From Thalassobacillus pellis (GTDB lineage Bacteria; Bacillota; Bacilli; Bacillales; Halobacillaceae), in assembly GCF_016908295.1 (NCBI RefSeq), contig NZ_JAFBDO010000002.1, forward strand, positions 186,001 to 250,000: a stretch of DNA of 64,000 bases, written 5' to 3'. The notes below the pieces were generated by a model that saw only the letters and a list, made by a program, of their open reading frames with translations, was not told the DNA's origin and ran no database searches. Of this stretch, positions 1 to 9,633 are shown piece by piece. Within the stretch, counting starts at the first letter, position 1. The number at the start of each line of letters is the position of its first letter. Both the position numbers and the translations under genes were made by a program.

Positions 1-453
1 GAGCCTTATACGATAGCAATGATACTAAGAAAGTACCTTCCTCCCCACCATATCCATATCACAGCGACTGACCTGGATGAAAATGCTCTTGTTCGTGCAA
101 AAAAAGGTATTTATCCTGAGCGTTCCTTAAATGAGGTGCCAAATGATATAAAAGTTAAACACTTCAAAAGAAACGGTGCATTATACAGCCTGGATGATTC
201 TATCAAGCAGGCAGTGACCTTTAAGAAACATAACCTGCTCGCAGACCGTTTCGAACGAAACTTTGATGTGATTGTATGTAGAAATGTCATGATTTATTTT
301 ACCGAAGAAGCTAAGCAAAATATTTATCATAATTTCACCAATTCCCTAATCACAGGCGGGATTTTTTTCGTCGGCAGTACAGAGCAGATTTTCTCTCCTG
401 AAAAATATGATTTAAAGTTATTTGATACGTTTTTCTACCAGAAAGTAAAATGA
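1..453 (+). CDS. cheR: CheR chemotaxis methyltransferase, C-terminal part (cut by window start)
   Basis: SAM-dependent methyltransferase that methylates glutamates on chemoreceptors in the cytoplasm. The frame is open from base 1, so about the first 100 residues lie outside the window; 150 codons are visible. The segment starts inside the EPYT motif of the SAM pocket and holds the CheR-typical stretch DVIVCRNVMIYF near visible residues 88-99. In B. subtilis cheR sits directly before the aro genes, as here. A hairpin terminator follows the stop codon. Confidence 0.93.
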   Translation, partial: EPYTIAMILRKYLPPHHIHITATDLDENALVRAKKGIYPERSLNEVPNDIKVKHFKRNGALYSLDDSIKQAVTFKKHNLLADRFERNFDVIVCRNVMIYFTEEAKQNIYHNFTNSLITGGIFFVGSTEQIFSPEKYDLKLFDTFFYQKVK

Positions 454-457
454 AAAA

Positions 458-494
458 AGCCCTGCTGCGAAAATCATTCCAGCGGGCTATTTTT
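458..494 (+). terminator. Rho-independent terminator after cheR
   Basis: The arm AGCCCTGCTG (458-467) pairs with CAGCGGGCT (480-488) with one bulged T, and is followed by a T run. It separates cheR from the aro operon. Confidence 0.75.
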
Positions 495-620
495 GTTTTG
501 ATGGCAGTCCATCCAGCGCTTTATCGCTTTTATATTTTAACCTGTTAAAACATTTCTTGCACACAAGTGCGAAAAGATATGATATAGTAGAACGTAAAAT
601 TCGATACTGGAGGGACTCCG

Positions 621-1787
621 ATGCGCTATTTAACTGCAGGAGAATCACATGGAAAACAATTGACGACTATTATAGAAGGATTACCATCCCATTTACCATT
701 ATTGAGTGATCAGATTAACGAGTCCTTAATCAGACGCCAGGGTGGCTATGGCCGTGGGCGGCGGATGCAGATCGAAAAGGACTTGGTTGAAATAACGGCT
801 GGTGTACGTCACGGTTATACGCTAGGTTCACCGATTTCCTTAGTGATTAACAATGATGACTTTAAACATTGGCAAAACATAATGGGCGAACAGCCTATTC
901 CGGAAGATGAAGAAGTACGCCGGACGATATCCCGTCCAAGACCAGGGCATGCGGATTTGAATGGCGGGATGAAATACGGCCACAGAGATTTACGTAATGT
1001 TCTTGAGCGCTCCTCCGCCCGGGAAACAGCAGCACGTGTGGCAGCTGGTTCCGTAGCTAAGGTCCTGCTCAAGGAGTTAGGCGTATCCATTGGAGCTTAT
1101 GTAAGGGAAATTGCCGGAATAGTAAGTGAATTTGATGAGACTATGGCATTAAAGGACAGGATTGAGTCTTCTGAACAATCACCTGTACGGACACTTGATA
1201 AATCAGCGGAAGCAAAGATGATGTCAGCAATTGACCAGGCCAAAAAAGAAGGAGATTCCATAGGAGGAGTGGTAGAAGTATACGTAGAAGGTATGCCGCC
1301 AGGGGTAGGCTCTTATGTCCAGTATGACCGTAAGCTTGACAGCAGGATTGCAGGAAGTGTCGTAAGTATCAATGCCTTCAAGGGGGTAGAGTTTGGGATT
1401 GGCTTTGAAGCCGGACGTAGAAATGGCAGCAAGGTACATGATGAGATTGCCTGGGAACCTTCCCGTGGTTACTACCGTAAAACGAATAGACTCGGAGGTT
1501 TTGAAGGTGGAATGACTACTGGAATGCCACTTGTTGTAAAAGGGGTAATGAAACCGATACCGACTCTTTATAAACCATTACAAAGCGTTGATATAGAAAC
1601 GAAGGAACCTTTCGCTGCCAGTATAGAGCGTTCGGATTCCTGTGCCGTCCCGGCGGCTTCTGTTGTCATGGAGCATGTAGTCGCATTCGAACTGGCTCGT
1701 GCGTTATTAGAGCAATTCCCGGGTGATTACTTCCCACGAATGAAACAGGCTGTGGAGGCTTACCGTGAAGAGGTGAAAAATTTCTAA
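621..1787 (+). CDS. aroC: Chorismate synthase
   Basis: Converts 5-enolpyruvylshikimate-3-phosphate to chorismate using reduced FMN; last shared step of aromatic biosynthesis (called aroF in B. subtilis). 388 aa, the normal length. GESHG lies at residues 7-11, a basic [12 protein letters not shown] stretch follows, and RPGHADLNG and the [17 protein letters not shown] region are intact. RBS GGAGGG precedes the ATG. First gene of an operon: aroB starts on the base after its stop. A possible SigA promoter lies at about 557-588 (TTGCAC with TATGAT or TATAGT), but neither spacing (15 or 20) is ideal. Confidence 0.97.
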   Translation: MRYLTAGESHGKQLTTIIEGLPSHLPLLSDQINESLIRRQGGYGRGRRMQIEKDLVEITAGVRHGYTLGSPISLVINNDDFKHWQNIMGEQPIPEDEEVRRTISRPRPGHADLNGGMKYGHRDLRNVLERSSARETAARVAAGSVAKVLLKELGVSIGAYVREIAGIVSEFDETMALKDRIESSEQSPVRTLDKSAEAKMMSAIDQAKKEGDSIGGVVEVYVEGMPPGVGSYVQYDRKLDSRIAGSVVSINAFKGVEFGIGFEAGRRNGSKVHDEIAWEPSRGYYRKTNRLGGFEGGMTTGMPLVVKGVMKPIPTLYKPLQSVDIETKEPFAASIERSDSCAVPAASVVMEHVVAFELARALLEQFPGDYFPRMKQAVEAYREEVKNF

Positions 1788-2867
1788 ATGAAACAGTTGA
1801 CTGTCCAATCAAGCCATCATAAATATAAGGTAAGCGTTGGCCCACAACTGAGACAACAGGCCGGTGAATTACTTGAAAGAGAATACAGTAAAATTCTGAT
1901 CATTACAGACACTAGTGTTGCACCTTTATATTTGAGGGATGTTCGAGCTTCTTTTACAAAATCGGAAGTTTTTACAGGAACGGTTCCGGCAGGGGAAGCA
2001 TCTAAGAATCTGGCAGAATATGAACAGCTTATAACAAAATGTCTTGAGTACGGATTGGATCGGCAGTCACTGATAATCGCCCTCGGAGGGGGAGTAGTCG
2101 GAGATTTGGCTGGTTTTGTTGCTGCGACTTTTATGAGGGGTATCGATTATGTTCAGCTTCCGACAACAATCCTTGCTCATGACAGCAGTGTTGGTGGAAA
2201 AGTAGCTGTAAATCATCCGCAAGGCAAGAATATGATCGGGAGCTTCCATAGTCCAAAAGCGGTCATTTATGACGTAGAAACATTGCGTACTCTGCCAGAG
2301 CATGAAATTCGCTCTGGATACGCAGAAGTAATCAAACACGGATGTCTTTCATCCCCCCAACTTTTTTACGATATTCTCACTAAGGATTTAAAAGGTATGA
2401 TGGACCCGGATATACTGACAGGTCATCTGATCAAAGGGATATCGATCAAAGCGGAAATAGTGGAATTGGACGAAAAAGAAAACGGGGTGCGGAAGCACTT
2501 AAACTTTGGTCATACGCTAGGTCATGCTATAGAGGCTGAATTGGGGTATGGTAAAGTTACTCACGGAGAAGCAGTGGCAGTCGGCATGCTGTTTGCCATG
2601 TATGTAAGCGAAAGGAAGCTCGAGGCTGATTTACCATATAAAGAATTAACGGAATGGCTGGTAAATAACGGCTATCCTGTTCATACTCTCCCGAAAGTTT
2701 CGGTTACAGGCTTAATGAAAAAAATGAAACAAGATAAAAAGGCAATCAATGGTAATGTGCATATGGTGCTATTACGGGAGTTAGGATCCCCGATAGTGTT
2801 AGAATTAGAGGAAGAAGATATTCAATCCATGCTCTCGAGTTTTATCAGTGAGGTGATGAATCGATGA
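1788..2867 (+). CDS. aroB: 3-dehydroquinate synthase
   Basis: Cyclises DAHP to 3-dehydroquinate, using NAD and a divalent metal, in the shikimate pathway. 359 aa. The glycine-rich NAD segment GGGVVGDLAGF, the PTTILAHDSSVGGK motif and the metal-binding HTLGHAIE motif are present. The ATG directly abuts the aroC stop and its RBS (GAGGTG) is inside aroC, so translation is probably coupled. It overlaps aroH by 4 bases. Confidence 0.97.
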   Translation: MKQLTVQSSHHKYKVSVGPQLRQQAGELLEREYSKILIITDTSVAPLYLRDVRASFTKSEVFTGTVPAGEASKNLAEYEQLITKCLEYGLDRQSLIIALGGGVVGDLAGFVAATFMRGIDYVQLPTTILAHDSSVGGKVAVNHPQGKNMIGSFHSPKAVIYDVETLRTLPEHEIRSGYAEVIKHGCLSSPQLFYDILTKDLKGMMDPDILTGHLIKGISIKAEIVELDEKENGVRKHLNFGHTLGHAIEAELGYGKVTHGEAVAVGMLFAMYVSERKLEADLPYKELTEWLVNNGYPVHTLPKVSVTGLMKKMKQDKKAINGNVHMVLLRELGSPIVLELEEEDIQSMLSSFISEVMNR

Positions 2868-3244
2868 TCAGAGGGATAAGAGGTGCAACCACAGTTAGGG
2901 ATAACGACAGTGAGGAGATCATCGATCATTCCTATAACTTAATTAAAGAAATGATCGATGCTAATGATGTAAAGGCGGAAGATGTAGTATCTGTATTATT
3001 TTCAGCAACGCCTGATTTAAATCAGGCATTTCCGGCTAAATCATTGAGGAAGTTAAAAGGCTGGACGTTTGTGCCTGTTATGTGTATGCAGGAAATAGAT
3101 GTTCCAGATTCTCTTGGCAAGTGTATAAGGGTTATGATGACAGTCCAAACGAAGGCTGGCCAAGAAGAAATAGAGCACATTTATCATCATGAAGCAAGGA
3201 AATTACGACCTGATTTGAAGGTATTGGGAGGAGAGAAAGCATGA
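2864..3244 (+). CDS. aroH: Chorismate mutase, AroH type
   Basis: Rearranges chorismate to prephenate on the way to tyrosine and phenylalanine. 126 aa, matching the small trimeric AroH class of bacilli and not the helical AroQ class. The N-terminal RGIRGATTV and the CIRVMMTV segment carry the conserved arginines. It overlaps aroB and hisC by 4 bases each (ATGA). In B. subtilis trpEDCFBA lies between aroH and hisC; here nothing does. Confidence 0.95.
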   Translation: MIRGIRGATTVRDNDSEEIIDHSYNLIKEMIDANDVKAEDVVSVLFSATPDLNQAFPAKSLRKLKGWTFVPVMCMQEIDVPDSLGKCIRVMMTVQTKAGQEEIEHIYHHEARKLRPDLKVLGGEKA

Positions 3245-4344
3245 AGGCAAAAGAGATTTTGAAATCAATGAGTCCATATAAGCCAGGGAAGCAAATCGAT
3301 GAAGTGAAAAAAGAATTTGGTCTGGAGAAGATTGTAAAACTTGCTTCGAACGAAAATCCGTTCGGTTTTTCTCCTCAAGTAAAAAAAGAATTACCTAATT
3401 TAATTACTGGATTGGAAAAATATCCAGATGGTTACGGTACTGAATTACGCAAGAAATTAAGTCAAGAATTGAATATTAAAGAAGAAGAGCTCATTTTCGG
3501 TAACGGTTCAGATGAAATTGTGCAAATAATCTGTCGTACGTTTCTAGAGCCTGGTACCAACACAGTCATGGCAACTCCGACATTTCCTCAATATAAGCAT
3601 AATGCATTGATAGAAGGAGCTGAATTGAGGGAAGTACCTACAAAGGAAGGGTACCATGATCTGGATGAAATGCTTCATCAAGTGGACAACAATACACGAG
3701 TTCTTTGGCTCTGTACTCCTAACAATCCGACAGGGGCTCACATCTCCTCTGATGAAATGGAAAAGGTGCTTTCTGAATGTCCAGAACATGTACTAATTGT
3801 AATCGATGAAGCTTACTACGAGTATATGGATGCATCGGATGCCTTTGATGCTGTAGGTGCTATTGGCAAACATCCTAATTTAATAGTCTTGCGTACCTTT
3901 TCCAAAGCATACGGATTGGCAGGACTCAGAATCGGTTATGGAATTGCTGCTAAAGAATTGATCGCAACACTTGACCCTGCGCGTGAGCCTTTTAACACTT
4001 CGACGATTGCGCAAGCAGCTGCTATCCTTGCGCTTGATGATAAAGAATTCTTAAACGATTCTATAGCAAGAAACAAAGAAAACAGGGAAATGATGATGAA
4101 GTTTTGTAAGGTGAATGATTTGGGATTTTATGATACCCAGGCGAACTTCATGCTTATACATCTGCCTGTTAGCGGTGACTCCCTTTTTCAACACTTAATA
4201 AGAAAAGGTTTCATTGTCAGATCAGGGGAAGCACTTGGCATTCCGAACAGCATCCGTCTAACTATTGGCAGTAAAGAGGTCATGAAAGAAATCCAGCAAG
4301 AGATGCTCAATTTCCTTGAATCGACAAAAACGGGTGTAGAGTAA
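3241..4344 (+). CDS. hisC: Histidinol-phosphate / aromatic aminotransferase
   Basis: PLP aminotransferase for histidinol-phosphate which, in bacilli, also transaminates prephenate and aromatic keto acids; its place between aroH and tyrA fits the second role. 367 aa. The PLP lysine is K222 in TFSKAYGLAGLRIGYG; the CTPNNPTG and DEAYYEY motifs are present. RBS GGAGGAG. Start overlaps the aroH stop; its stop overlaps the tyrA start by 1 base. Confidence 0.95.
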   Translation: MKAKEILKSMSPYKPGKQIDEVKKEFGLEKIVKLASNENPFGFSPQVKKELPNLITGLEKYPDGYGTELRKKLSQELNIKEEELIFGNGSDEIVQIICRTFLEPGTNTVMATPTFPQYKHNALIEGAELREVPTKEGYHDLDEMLHQVDNNTRVLWLCTPNNPTGAHISSDEMEKVLSECPEHVLIVIDEAYYEYMDASDAFDAVGAIGKHPNLIVLRTFSKAYGLAGLRIGYGIAAKELIATLDPAREPFNTSTIAQAAAILALDDKEFLNDSIARNKENREMMMKFCKVNDLGFYDTQANFMLIHLPVSGDSLFQHLIRKGFIVRSGEALGIPNSIRLTIGSKEVMKEIQQEMLNFLESTKTGVE

Positions 4345-5441
4345 TGAAAGAGTCAGTCATGATAGTTGGGCTGGGTTTAATCGGTGGTTCCCTGGCCCTG
4401 GGTTTAAGCAAGCAAAAAAAATATCATATTATAGGATGTGATTCCGACATTTCCTCCAAGGAATTGGCAAAAGAGCAAGGTGCCATATCGGAATCAACTG
4501 ACTTTGAATCAGGAGTTAAACAGGCAGATTACCTAATCCTTGCCACTCCTATCCCCATAACCATTGATTATTTAAAAAAGCTTGATAAGCTGAAATTAAC
4601 CAAAAAACTGATTGTAACGGATGTATCATCTGTAAAAGAGAAAGTAATGGAAACGGCAGACAGCATTACGAATCCACATGTATCATTTGTCGGCGGACAT
4701 CCGATGGCTGGGTCTCATAAACAAGGATTTACAGCTGCTAAAAGCCATTTATTTGAAAATGCCATATATGTTTTGACACCATCCAGGAATGCATCCGACC
4801 GAGATGTTGAATATATCAAAAAGATACTTATATCTACGAAGGCCAGGTTTCTAACTTTTAATCGGGAAGAGCATGATGAAATGACTGCGGTGGTCTCCCA
4901 TTTTCCACATTTAATAGCATCTTCCTTGGTCCATCAAGCAAGGCATTGGCAGGAGACGCATCCTTATTTAGAAGATCTTGCGGCAGGAGGTTTTCGTGAT
5001 ATTACGAGAATAGCTTCAAGCAACCCTGTTTTATGGAAAGACATTTTCTTTCAAAATCGCAGTATTCTATTAAGTATGATTGATGACTGGGTGAAGGAAA
5101 TGGAAGAAGTAAAACAATTACTTTCCTCGGAAAATCATGAGGCTACACAAGAATACCTTTCAACTGCCAAACAATACCGAGATGGTCTTCCGGTCAAGAA
5201 GCGGGGGGCCATTCCTTCTTTTTATGACATTTATGTGGATATCACAGACCAGCCAGGTGCATTACTTCATGTAATGGGGCACTTGGCAGAACGGGAAATT
5301 TCGATAAAAAACATAGAGATTCTGGAGGTTCGGGAAGGAATTACCGGTGTCCTTCGAATTAGTTTCCAATCTAGTCGTGAGCAAAAAGCAAGTAAGCTTA
5401 TTCTGGAAGCAGAAAACTATGAAGTTACCATCCAACAATAA
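4344..5441 (+). CDS. tyrA: Prephenate dehydrogenase with ACT domain
   Basis: NAD-dependent oxidative decarboxylation of prephenate to 4-hydroxyphenylpyruvate (tyrosine branch). 365 aa. The N-terminal Rossmann motif GLGLIGGSLALGL starts near residue 8, HPMAGSHKQG is in the catalytic core, and an ACT domain begins near residue 293 (DIYVDITDQPGALL), as expected for tyrosine feedback control. Start ATG shares a base with the hisC stop. Confidence 0.96.
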   Translation: MKESVMIVGLGLIGGSLALGLSKQKKYHIIGCDSDISSKELAKEQGAISESTDFESGVKQADYLILATPIPITIDYLKKLDKLKLTKKLIVTDVSSVKEKVMETADSITNPHVSFVGGHPMAGSHKQGFTAAKSHLFENAIYVLTPSRNASDRDVEYIKKILISTKARFLTFNREEHDEMTAVVSHFPHLIASSLVHQARHWQETHPYLEDLAAGGFRDITRIASSNPVLWKDIFFQNRSILLSMIDDWVKEMEEVKQLLSSENHEATQEYLSTAKQYRDGLPVKKRGAIPSFYDIYVDITDQPGALLHVMGHLAEREISIKNIEILEVREGITGVLRISFQSSREQKASKLILEAENYEVTIQQ

Positions 5442-5454
5442 GGGGGAAATGATA

Positions 5455-6747
5455 GTGAAGTCTATGACCTTAAGACCAATTGACCAGGGCATTACGGGAG
5501 AAATTACTGTTCCAGGGGACAAATCGATTTCCCACCGTTCTGTAATTTTTGCATCACTTGCTTCAGGAACATCAACCATAACAAATTTTCTGGCAGGGGA
5601 GGACTGTCTTCGTACCATAAATGTTTTTCGCTCCTTGGGTGTCAACATAGATCAGGATGGTACGAAAGTATCTATCAAAAGCGACGGTGTAGGGCGACTG
5701 AAAGAAGCTGAATGTCCTGTATATTTCGGTAATTCCGGGACTACTGCCCGGCTGGTTACAGGTGTGCTGGCGTCACTCCCATTATTCACTACATGTTATG
5801 GCGACCCCTCTTTATCTAATCGGCCAATGGATCGAGTGATTACCCCGTTATCAAAAATGGGTGCCAATATTCAAGGGAGGGACAACAACAGGCTGCTTCC
5901 TATAGCGATAAGTGGAAAAACACTAAAAGGTATAACATATGAAATGCCAGTAAAAAGTGCTCAAGTCAAGTCTGCCATTTTACTTGCTGGAATGCTTGGA
6001 GAAGGCGAAACAACTGTAATTGAGCAGGTCAAAACGAGGGATCATACGGAACAAATGCTGCCCCGTTTTGGTGTAGGTGTTGAAGTGGAAGGATTAAAAA
6101 TTACGATTAAAGGTGGGCAGCGTCCGCATTCAGCTGATATTGCCGTGCCGGGAGATATATCTTCGGCGGCATTTTTCCTGGTTGCGGCTGCTGTTATTCC
6201 TGGAAGCCATATCACAGTTAAGGATGTAGGCTTGAATGAGACCAGGACAGGTATTATCACGGCTCTTGAAAAAATGGGAGCCAACATCCAAACTACTGTT
6301 ACAAGAACGATTGGTTCGGAGCCGGTGGGAGATATTGAAGTGAAGTATGCCCCACTTAAAGGAAGTATAATGGAAGGAGACTTAATTCCTGCATTAATAG
6401 ACGAACTTCCTATCTTAGCCCTGGCTGCCACACAAGCAGAAGGAAAAACGATCATTAAAGATGCAGAAGAGCTGCGTGTAAAAGAAACTGACAGGATTGC
6501 TGCTGTTGCAGATGTGCTGACCAAACTTGGGGCGGATGTAACAGAACAGCCTGATGGACTTATAATTCATGGTAAATCTGTTTTGAGAAGCGCGGAAGTA
6601 GACTCTTATATGGATCATCGTATCGGAATGATGGTCGCCATAGCCTCTTTATTAGCAGAGGGAAATATTCAATTGACTAACAGTGAATGCATTGCAATTT
6701 CCTACCCTGATTTTTTTAAAGATCTGGAATATATCATCAAAAAATGA
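5455..6747 (+). CDS. aroA: EPSP synthase (3-phosphoshikimate 1-carboxyvinyltransferase)
   Basis: Transfers enolpyruvate from PEP to shikimate-3-phosphate (aroE in B. subtilis). The frame is open further upstream, but RBS AGGGGG (5441-5446) is best spaced for GTG at 5455, giving 430 aa, the usual size; ATG 5449 is too close to it. PGDKSISHRS, GNSGTTARL and KETDRIA motifs are intact. Last gene of the aromatic operon. Confidence 0.95.
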   Translation: MKSMTLRPIDQGITGEITVPGDKSISHRSVIFASLASGTSTITNFLAGEDCLRTINVFRSLGVNIDQDGTKVSIKSDGVGRLKEAECPVYFGNSGTTARLVTGVLASLPLFTTCYGDPSLSNRPMDRVITPLSKMGANIQGRDNNRLLPIAISGKTLKGITYEMPVKSAQVKSAILLAGMLGEGETTVIEQVKTRDHTEQMLPRFGVGVEVEGLKITIKGGQRPHSADIAVPGDISSAAFFLVAAAVIPGSHITVKDVGLNETRTGIITALEKMGANIQTTVTRTIGSEPVGDIEVKYAPLKGSIMEGDLIPALIDELPILALAATQAEGKTIIKDAEELRVKETDRIAAVADVLTKLGADVTEQPDGLIIHGKSVLRSAEVDSYMDHRIGMMVAIASLLAEGNIQLTNSECIAISYPDFFKDLEYIIKK

Positions 6748-6811
6748 GTTTCATTCATACATGCCTGTAAGTTCTCATACCTTATAGAAACCCAGTTGGA
6801 GGTGGACGAGT

Positions 6812-7687
6812 ATGGGAGCTTACTATTTTTACCAGCATACATGGAACAATGAAAATTGGCGGAAAAAGGAATTGATGGTCGAAGAGGGCTTATTTGTAAG
6901 GCGATTTCGTCCTGCACAGAGCCCATTCGAGCTGAATCTGGACGCCTTCCACGTAGCACCAGGCTTTGTCTTCGTCGATATTGCTTATCCCCTCTATACC
7001 TCTTTGGCAAAAGTGCAATTGGGGGAGGAATATATGAAACGAGGGTGTACTTTGCTCATTGTACAGCTGCCCATACGATCGAGTCTTCAATATAAGAATA
7101 AATATGAAGCTTTTTTACAGCAGTTAAAAGAATTACCAGTCGATTATATGGTAGCTCCTGTCATTCCCCCGCAAATTCTCCAGCCTGCTATGGTACGTTA
7201 TTTTGGTCTGATGAAATGTCCATTTATCCTCTTTGAGGCTGATAAAGCAAGAGAACTTAAAGAAGTAGCCTGGGAATGGCTAGCCCAGGCCCAAGGGTAT
7301 TCGAGAATACCAATCGCTCCGCTTTTCTCACCTGAAGCAGAAGATTTTCAAAAAATGGACATGATTTGGAAAAAGATAGTGGACCATTGTGGTATGATAA
7401 CGTTGAACGATCCAATCACTGACCTTCCACTTTCTTCTAGAAACCTCCGTATAAGTGGGATATATCCGGCCAAAGGGGCGTTAGTTCCGGGGGGGTTCGG
7501 AGATTTCAACCTCTTTCTGCATGATGGAAGCAAGGTGATTGATGATCCGGAAGAATTCAGTTATCATGGGTCTGTTCCAAATGCAACAATTCTGCGTGGA
7601 CGTGTAGTCCAAGCCAGTCAAAAGCTTACAGGTAAAGAAATGAAAGGAACACATTTGAAAGTTTCCATACCGAAACATTTTTTATAG
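6812..7687 (+). CDS. Orphan protein resembling a catalytically dead amidohydrolase
   Basis: Not a family I can name. 291 aa with a good RBS (GGAGGTGG). The C-terminus (about residues 215-275: IYPAKGALVPGGFGDFNLF, then ILRGRVVQA) resembles the C-terminal beta-sandwich of dihydroorotase-like amidohydrolases. LDAFHVAPGFVFVDIAY near residues 43-59 resembles the strand that normally ends in the HxH metal motif, but the histidines are absent. It is shorter than true amidohydrolases (about 430 aa). It sits between aroA and ypiA, where B. subtilis has no gene. An inactive binding or scaffold protein is inference. Confidence 0.6.
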   Translation: MGAYYFYQHTWNNENWRKKELMVEEGLFVRRFRPAQSPFELNLDAFHVAPGFVFVDIAYPLYTSLAKVQLGEEYMKRGCTLLIVQLPIRSSLQYKNKYEAFLQQLKELPVDYMVAPVIPPQILQPAMVRYFGLMKCPFILFEADKARELKEVAWEWLAQAQGYSRIPIAPLFSPEAEDFQKMDMIWKKIVDHCGMITLNDPITDLPLSSRNLRISGIYPAKGALVPGGFGDFNLFLHDGSKVIDDPEEFSYHGSVPNATILRGRVVQASQKLTGKEMKGTHLKVSIPKHFL

Positions 7688-7706
7688 ATTCAGAAAGGGT
7701 GTCCTT

Positions 7707-8975
7707 ATGGAGGAAATACAAGAAGCAGTCCGGCTGATGGAGGCCAACCGGACGGATGAAGCATTGAAAACACTACAAAACTACCTTCCTGAAGCTGATG
7801 AAGAAGAACGCTTCACTATTACGGAATTGTATATCCAATGGGGGATGCTAGAAGAAGCGAAAATGATTCTTACAGAGTTGCTGCAACGTTATCCTAAGGA
7901 AAATGAATTGAAGATCATGCTTGCAGAAATTCACATTGATCTGGAAGAAGATGATGAAGCTATCAGCATTTTGAATCAATTTGAACCTGAAGATGAAGAC
8001 TATTTGCCATCATTGATGCAGCTAGCAGATCTCTATCAGTCACAGGGTCTGTTTGAGGTAGCCGAACAAAAACTTTTAGCTGCCAAGCAGGCGGCTCCCA
8101 ACGAAGCGATTATCGATTTTGCTTTAGGTGAATTATCTTTTTCTAATGGTGAATATAATAAAAGTATCCCGTTTTATGAAAATGCTTACCAGCGTGAACC
8201 GATTATAGGTGATATCGAAGTGGCAGCCAGACTTGGAGAAGCTTATGCAGCTACTGGAGATTTCGAACAATCCCTTACACAGTTCCAGAAAGTAGAAGAA
8301 GAGAATCCAGACATTAAATTCAGATATGGTTTTGTGGCATACCAGGCGAACCGTAGTGATATTGCCATAAAAGTATGGGAAGACCTTATTGAAAAGGATC
8401 CATATTATCAATCTGTATATCCTTTATTGGCACAGGTTTATGAAGCAGAGGGTATGGTGGAAGAAGCCTACGAAATGGCTAAGCGTGGACTAGCCAAGGA
8501 TGAATTTAACAAAGAGCTTCATCACCTGGTGGGAATGCTTGCGTTCAGACAGGGCAAAAAAGAAGAGGCTTACCAATCTATGAAAGAAGCTGTCAGCCTC
8601 GATCCAGGTTACAAGGAAGCTATTTTGTTTTTGATTGAAAATTATAAGCTAGATAAGGATGAAGAAGCTGTTGTTGACCTTCTCGAGCATGTTCTGGACC
8701 TTGGCGAAGAGGATCCCAGCTACCACTGGGAACTGGCAAAAGCTTATGATTCATTAGAAAAGTATTCTGATGCTATAAAACACTATGAACTTGCATATAA
8801 TTCCTTTAAAGAGGATAGCGATTTCCTTAAGGAATATGGCTACTTTTTAGTAGAAGAAGGGAGGATGGAGCAAGCCGAAAGTGTGCTGCACGATTATCTG
8901 GAACTCGAACCGACTGACAGTGAAGTAGAGGAATTCATTCATCGTCTGAAGAATAGGGAAGATGAAATCACATAA
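7707..8975 (+). CDS. ypiA: TPR-repeat protein YpiA
   Basis: 422 aa made almost entirely of tetratricopeptide-like helical pairs, with many A/G-Y-A spaced motifs such as LGEAYAATGDFEQSL and LAKAYDSLEKYSDAI. It has no signal peptide and is acidic, so probably a cytosolic protein-protein scaffold. It is followed 21 bases later by ypiB, as in B. subtilis. From memory of the literature, YpiA and YpiB take part in ClpCP-dependent turnover of MurA-type enzymes. The sequence itself shows only the TPR fold. Confidence 0.9.
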   Translation: MEEIQEAVRLMEANRTDEALKTLQNYLPEADEEERFTITELYIQWGMLEEAKMILTELLQRYPKENELKIMLAEIHIDLEEDDEAISILNQFEPEDEDYLPSLMQLADLYQSQGLFEVAEQKLLAAKQAAPNEAIIDFALGELSFSNGEYNKSIPFYENAYQREPIIGDIEVAARLGEAYAATGDFEQSLTQFQKVEEENPDIKFRYGFVAYQANRSDIAIKVWEDLIEKDPYYQSVYPLLAQVYEAEGMVEEAYEMAKRGLAKDEFNKELHHLVGMLAFRQGKKEEAYQSMKEAVSLDPGYKEAILFLIENYKLDKDEEAVVDLLEHVLDLGEEDPSYHWELAKAYDSLEKYSDAIKHYELAYNSFKEDSDFLKEYGYFLVEEGRMEQAESVLHDYLELEPTDSEVEEFIHRLKNREDEIT

Positions 8976-8996
8976 CACGGTGCGGGAGGAGTGTAG

Positions 8997-9563
8997 ATGG
9001 AAACACCTATATCCGTTCAAGATAAAAAGGATTTTGTCCGGTGGTTTCTTAATCATTACCAGTTAAAGAAAAGGGAAAGTGTCTGGATATTGAATTATTT
9101 GATCAACCACGAGGCCATATTACAATATGCTCATTTTGTGGATGAAGTTGAATTTTGCCCTCGGGGCATTCTAATCAGCGCGCAAGGTGTCAAAGCTCCG
9201 CCTTTCAGGTTTTATAAAGATAAAGTGATGACTACTGATGCAGAAAAGTCTTTTCATGATATCCGTCTTAACCAGAACGAACCACTGTATATCCAATTGA
9301 ATTTCGATCAATCCAACCAAAGTGCAAGGTATGCAGGAGTTCTGGAAGAAAACCCATTTGTCCCTGTCAACCATTACCTTACATCCAAGGACAGACGGTT
9401 GGCCAGACGGCTTTTGGACATTAGTTTGTTAGAGCATCAGCGGCAGCAGTTGGAAAGAGAGATCGATGAAGCACTGGATACAGGGGATCGGAAATCATTT
9501 GTGCGTCTTTCCGGACTTTTGCAGCACGTGAAAGAGGAATTGGATGGAATTATGAATCATTAA
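8997..9563 (+). CDS. ypiB: YpiB (UPF0302 family, ReoY homolog)
   Basis: 188 aa. The N-terminal two thirds match the UPF0302 family; the C-terminus (about 145-185) holds an IDEAL-type helix with IDEALDTGDRKSFVRLSGLL. The Listeria counterpart ReoY helps direct MurA to ClpCP proteolysis (family knowledge). RBS GGGAGGAG before ATG. It ends the ypiA-ypiB unit and is followed by a strong terminator. Confidence 0.88.
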   Translation: METPISVQDKKDFVRWFLNHYQLKKRESVWILNYLINHEAILQYAHFVDEVEFCPRGILISAQGVKAPPFRFYKDKVMTTDAEKSFHDIRLNQNEPLYIQLNFDQSNQSARYAGVLEENPFVPVNHYLTSKDRRLARRLLDISLLEHQRQQLEREIDEALDTGDRKSFVRLSGLLQHVKEELDGIMNH

Positions 9564-9590
9564 AGTTTCTATATGCCCTTGATAATGGAA

Positions 9591-9633
9591 AAATACCTTC
9601 GAGAAAACAATCATTTCTCAGAGGTATTTTTTT
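9591..9633 (+). terminator. Rho-independent terminator after ypiB
   Basis: An AT-rich stem of about 14 bp, AAATACCTTCGAGAAA against TTTCTCAGAGGTATTT, has a 7-base loop and ends in a T run. It closes the ypiA-ypiB unit. Confidence 0.85.

Noticed and set aside
6042-6524. 160-codon minus frame inside aroA
   Set aside because: Antisense to a strongly conserved enzyme, with no RBS or recognised domain.
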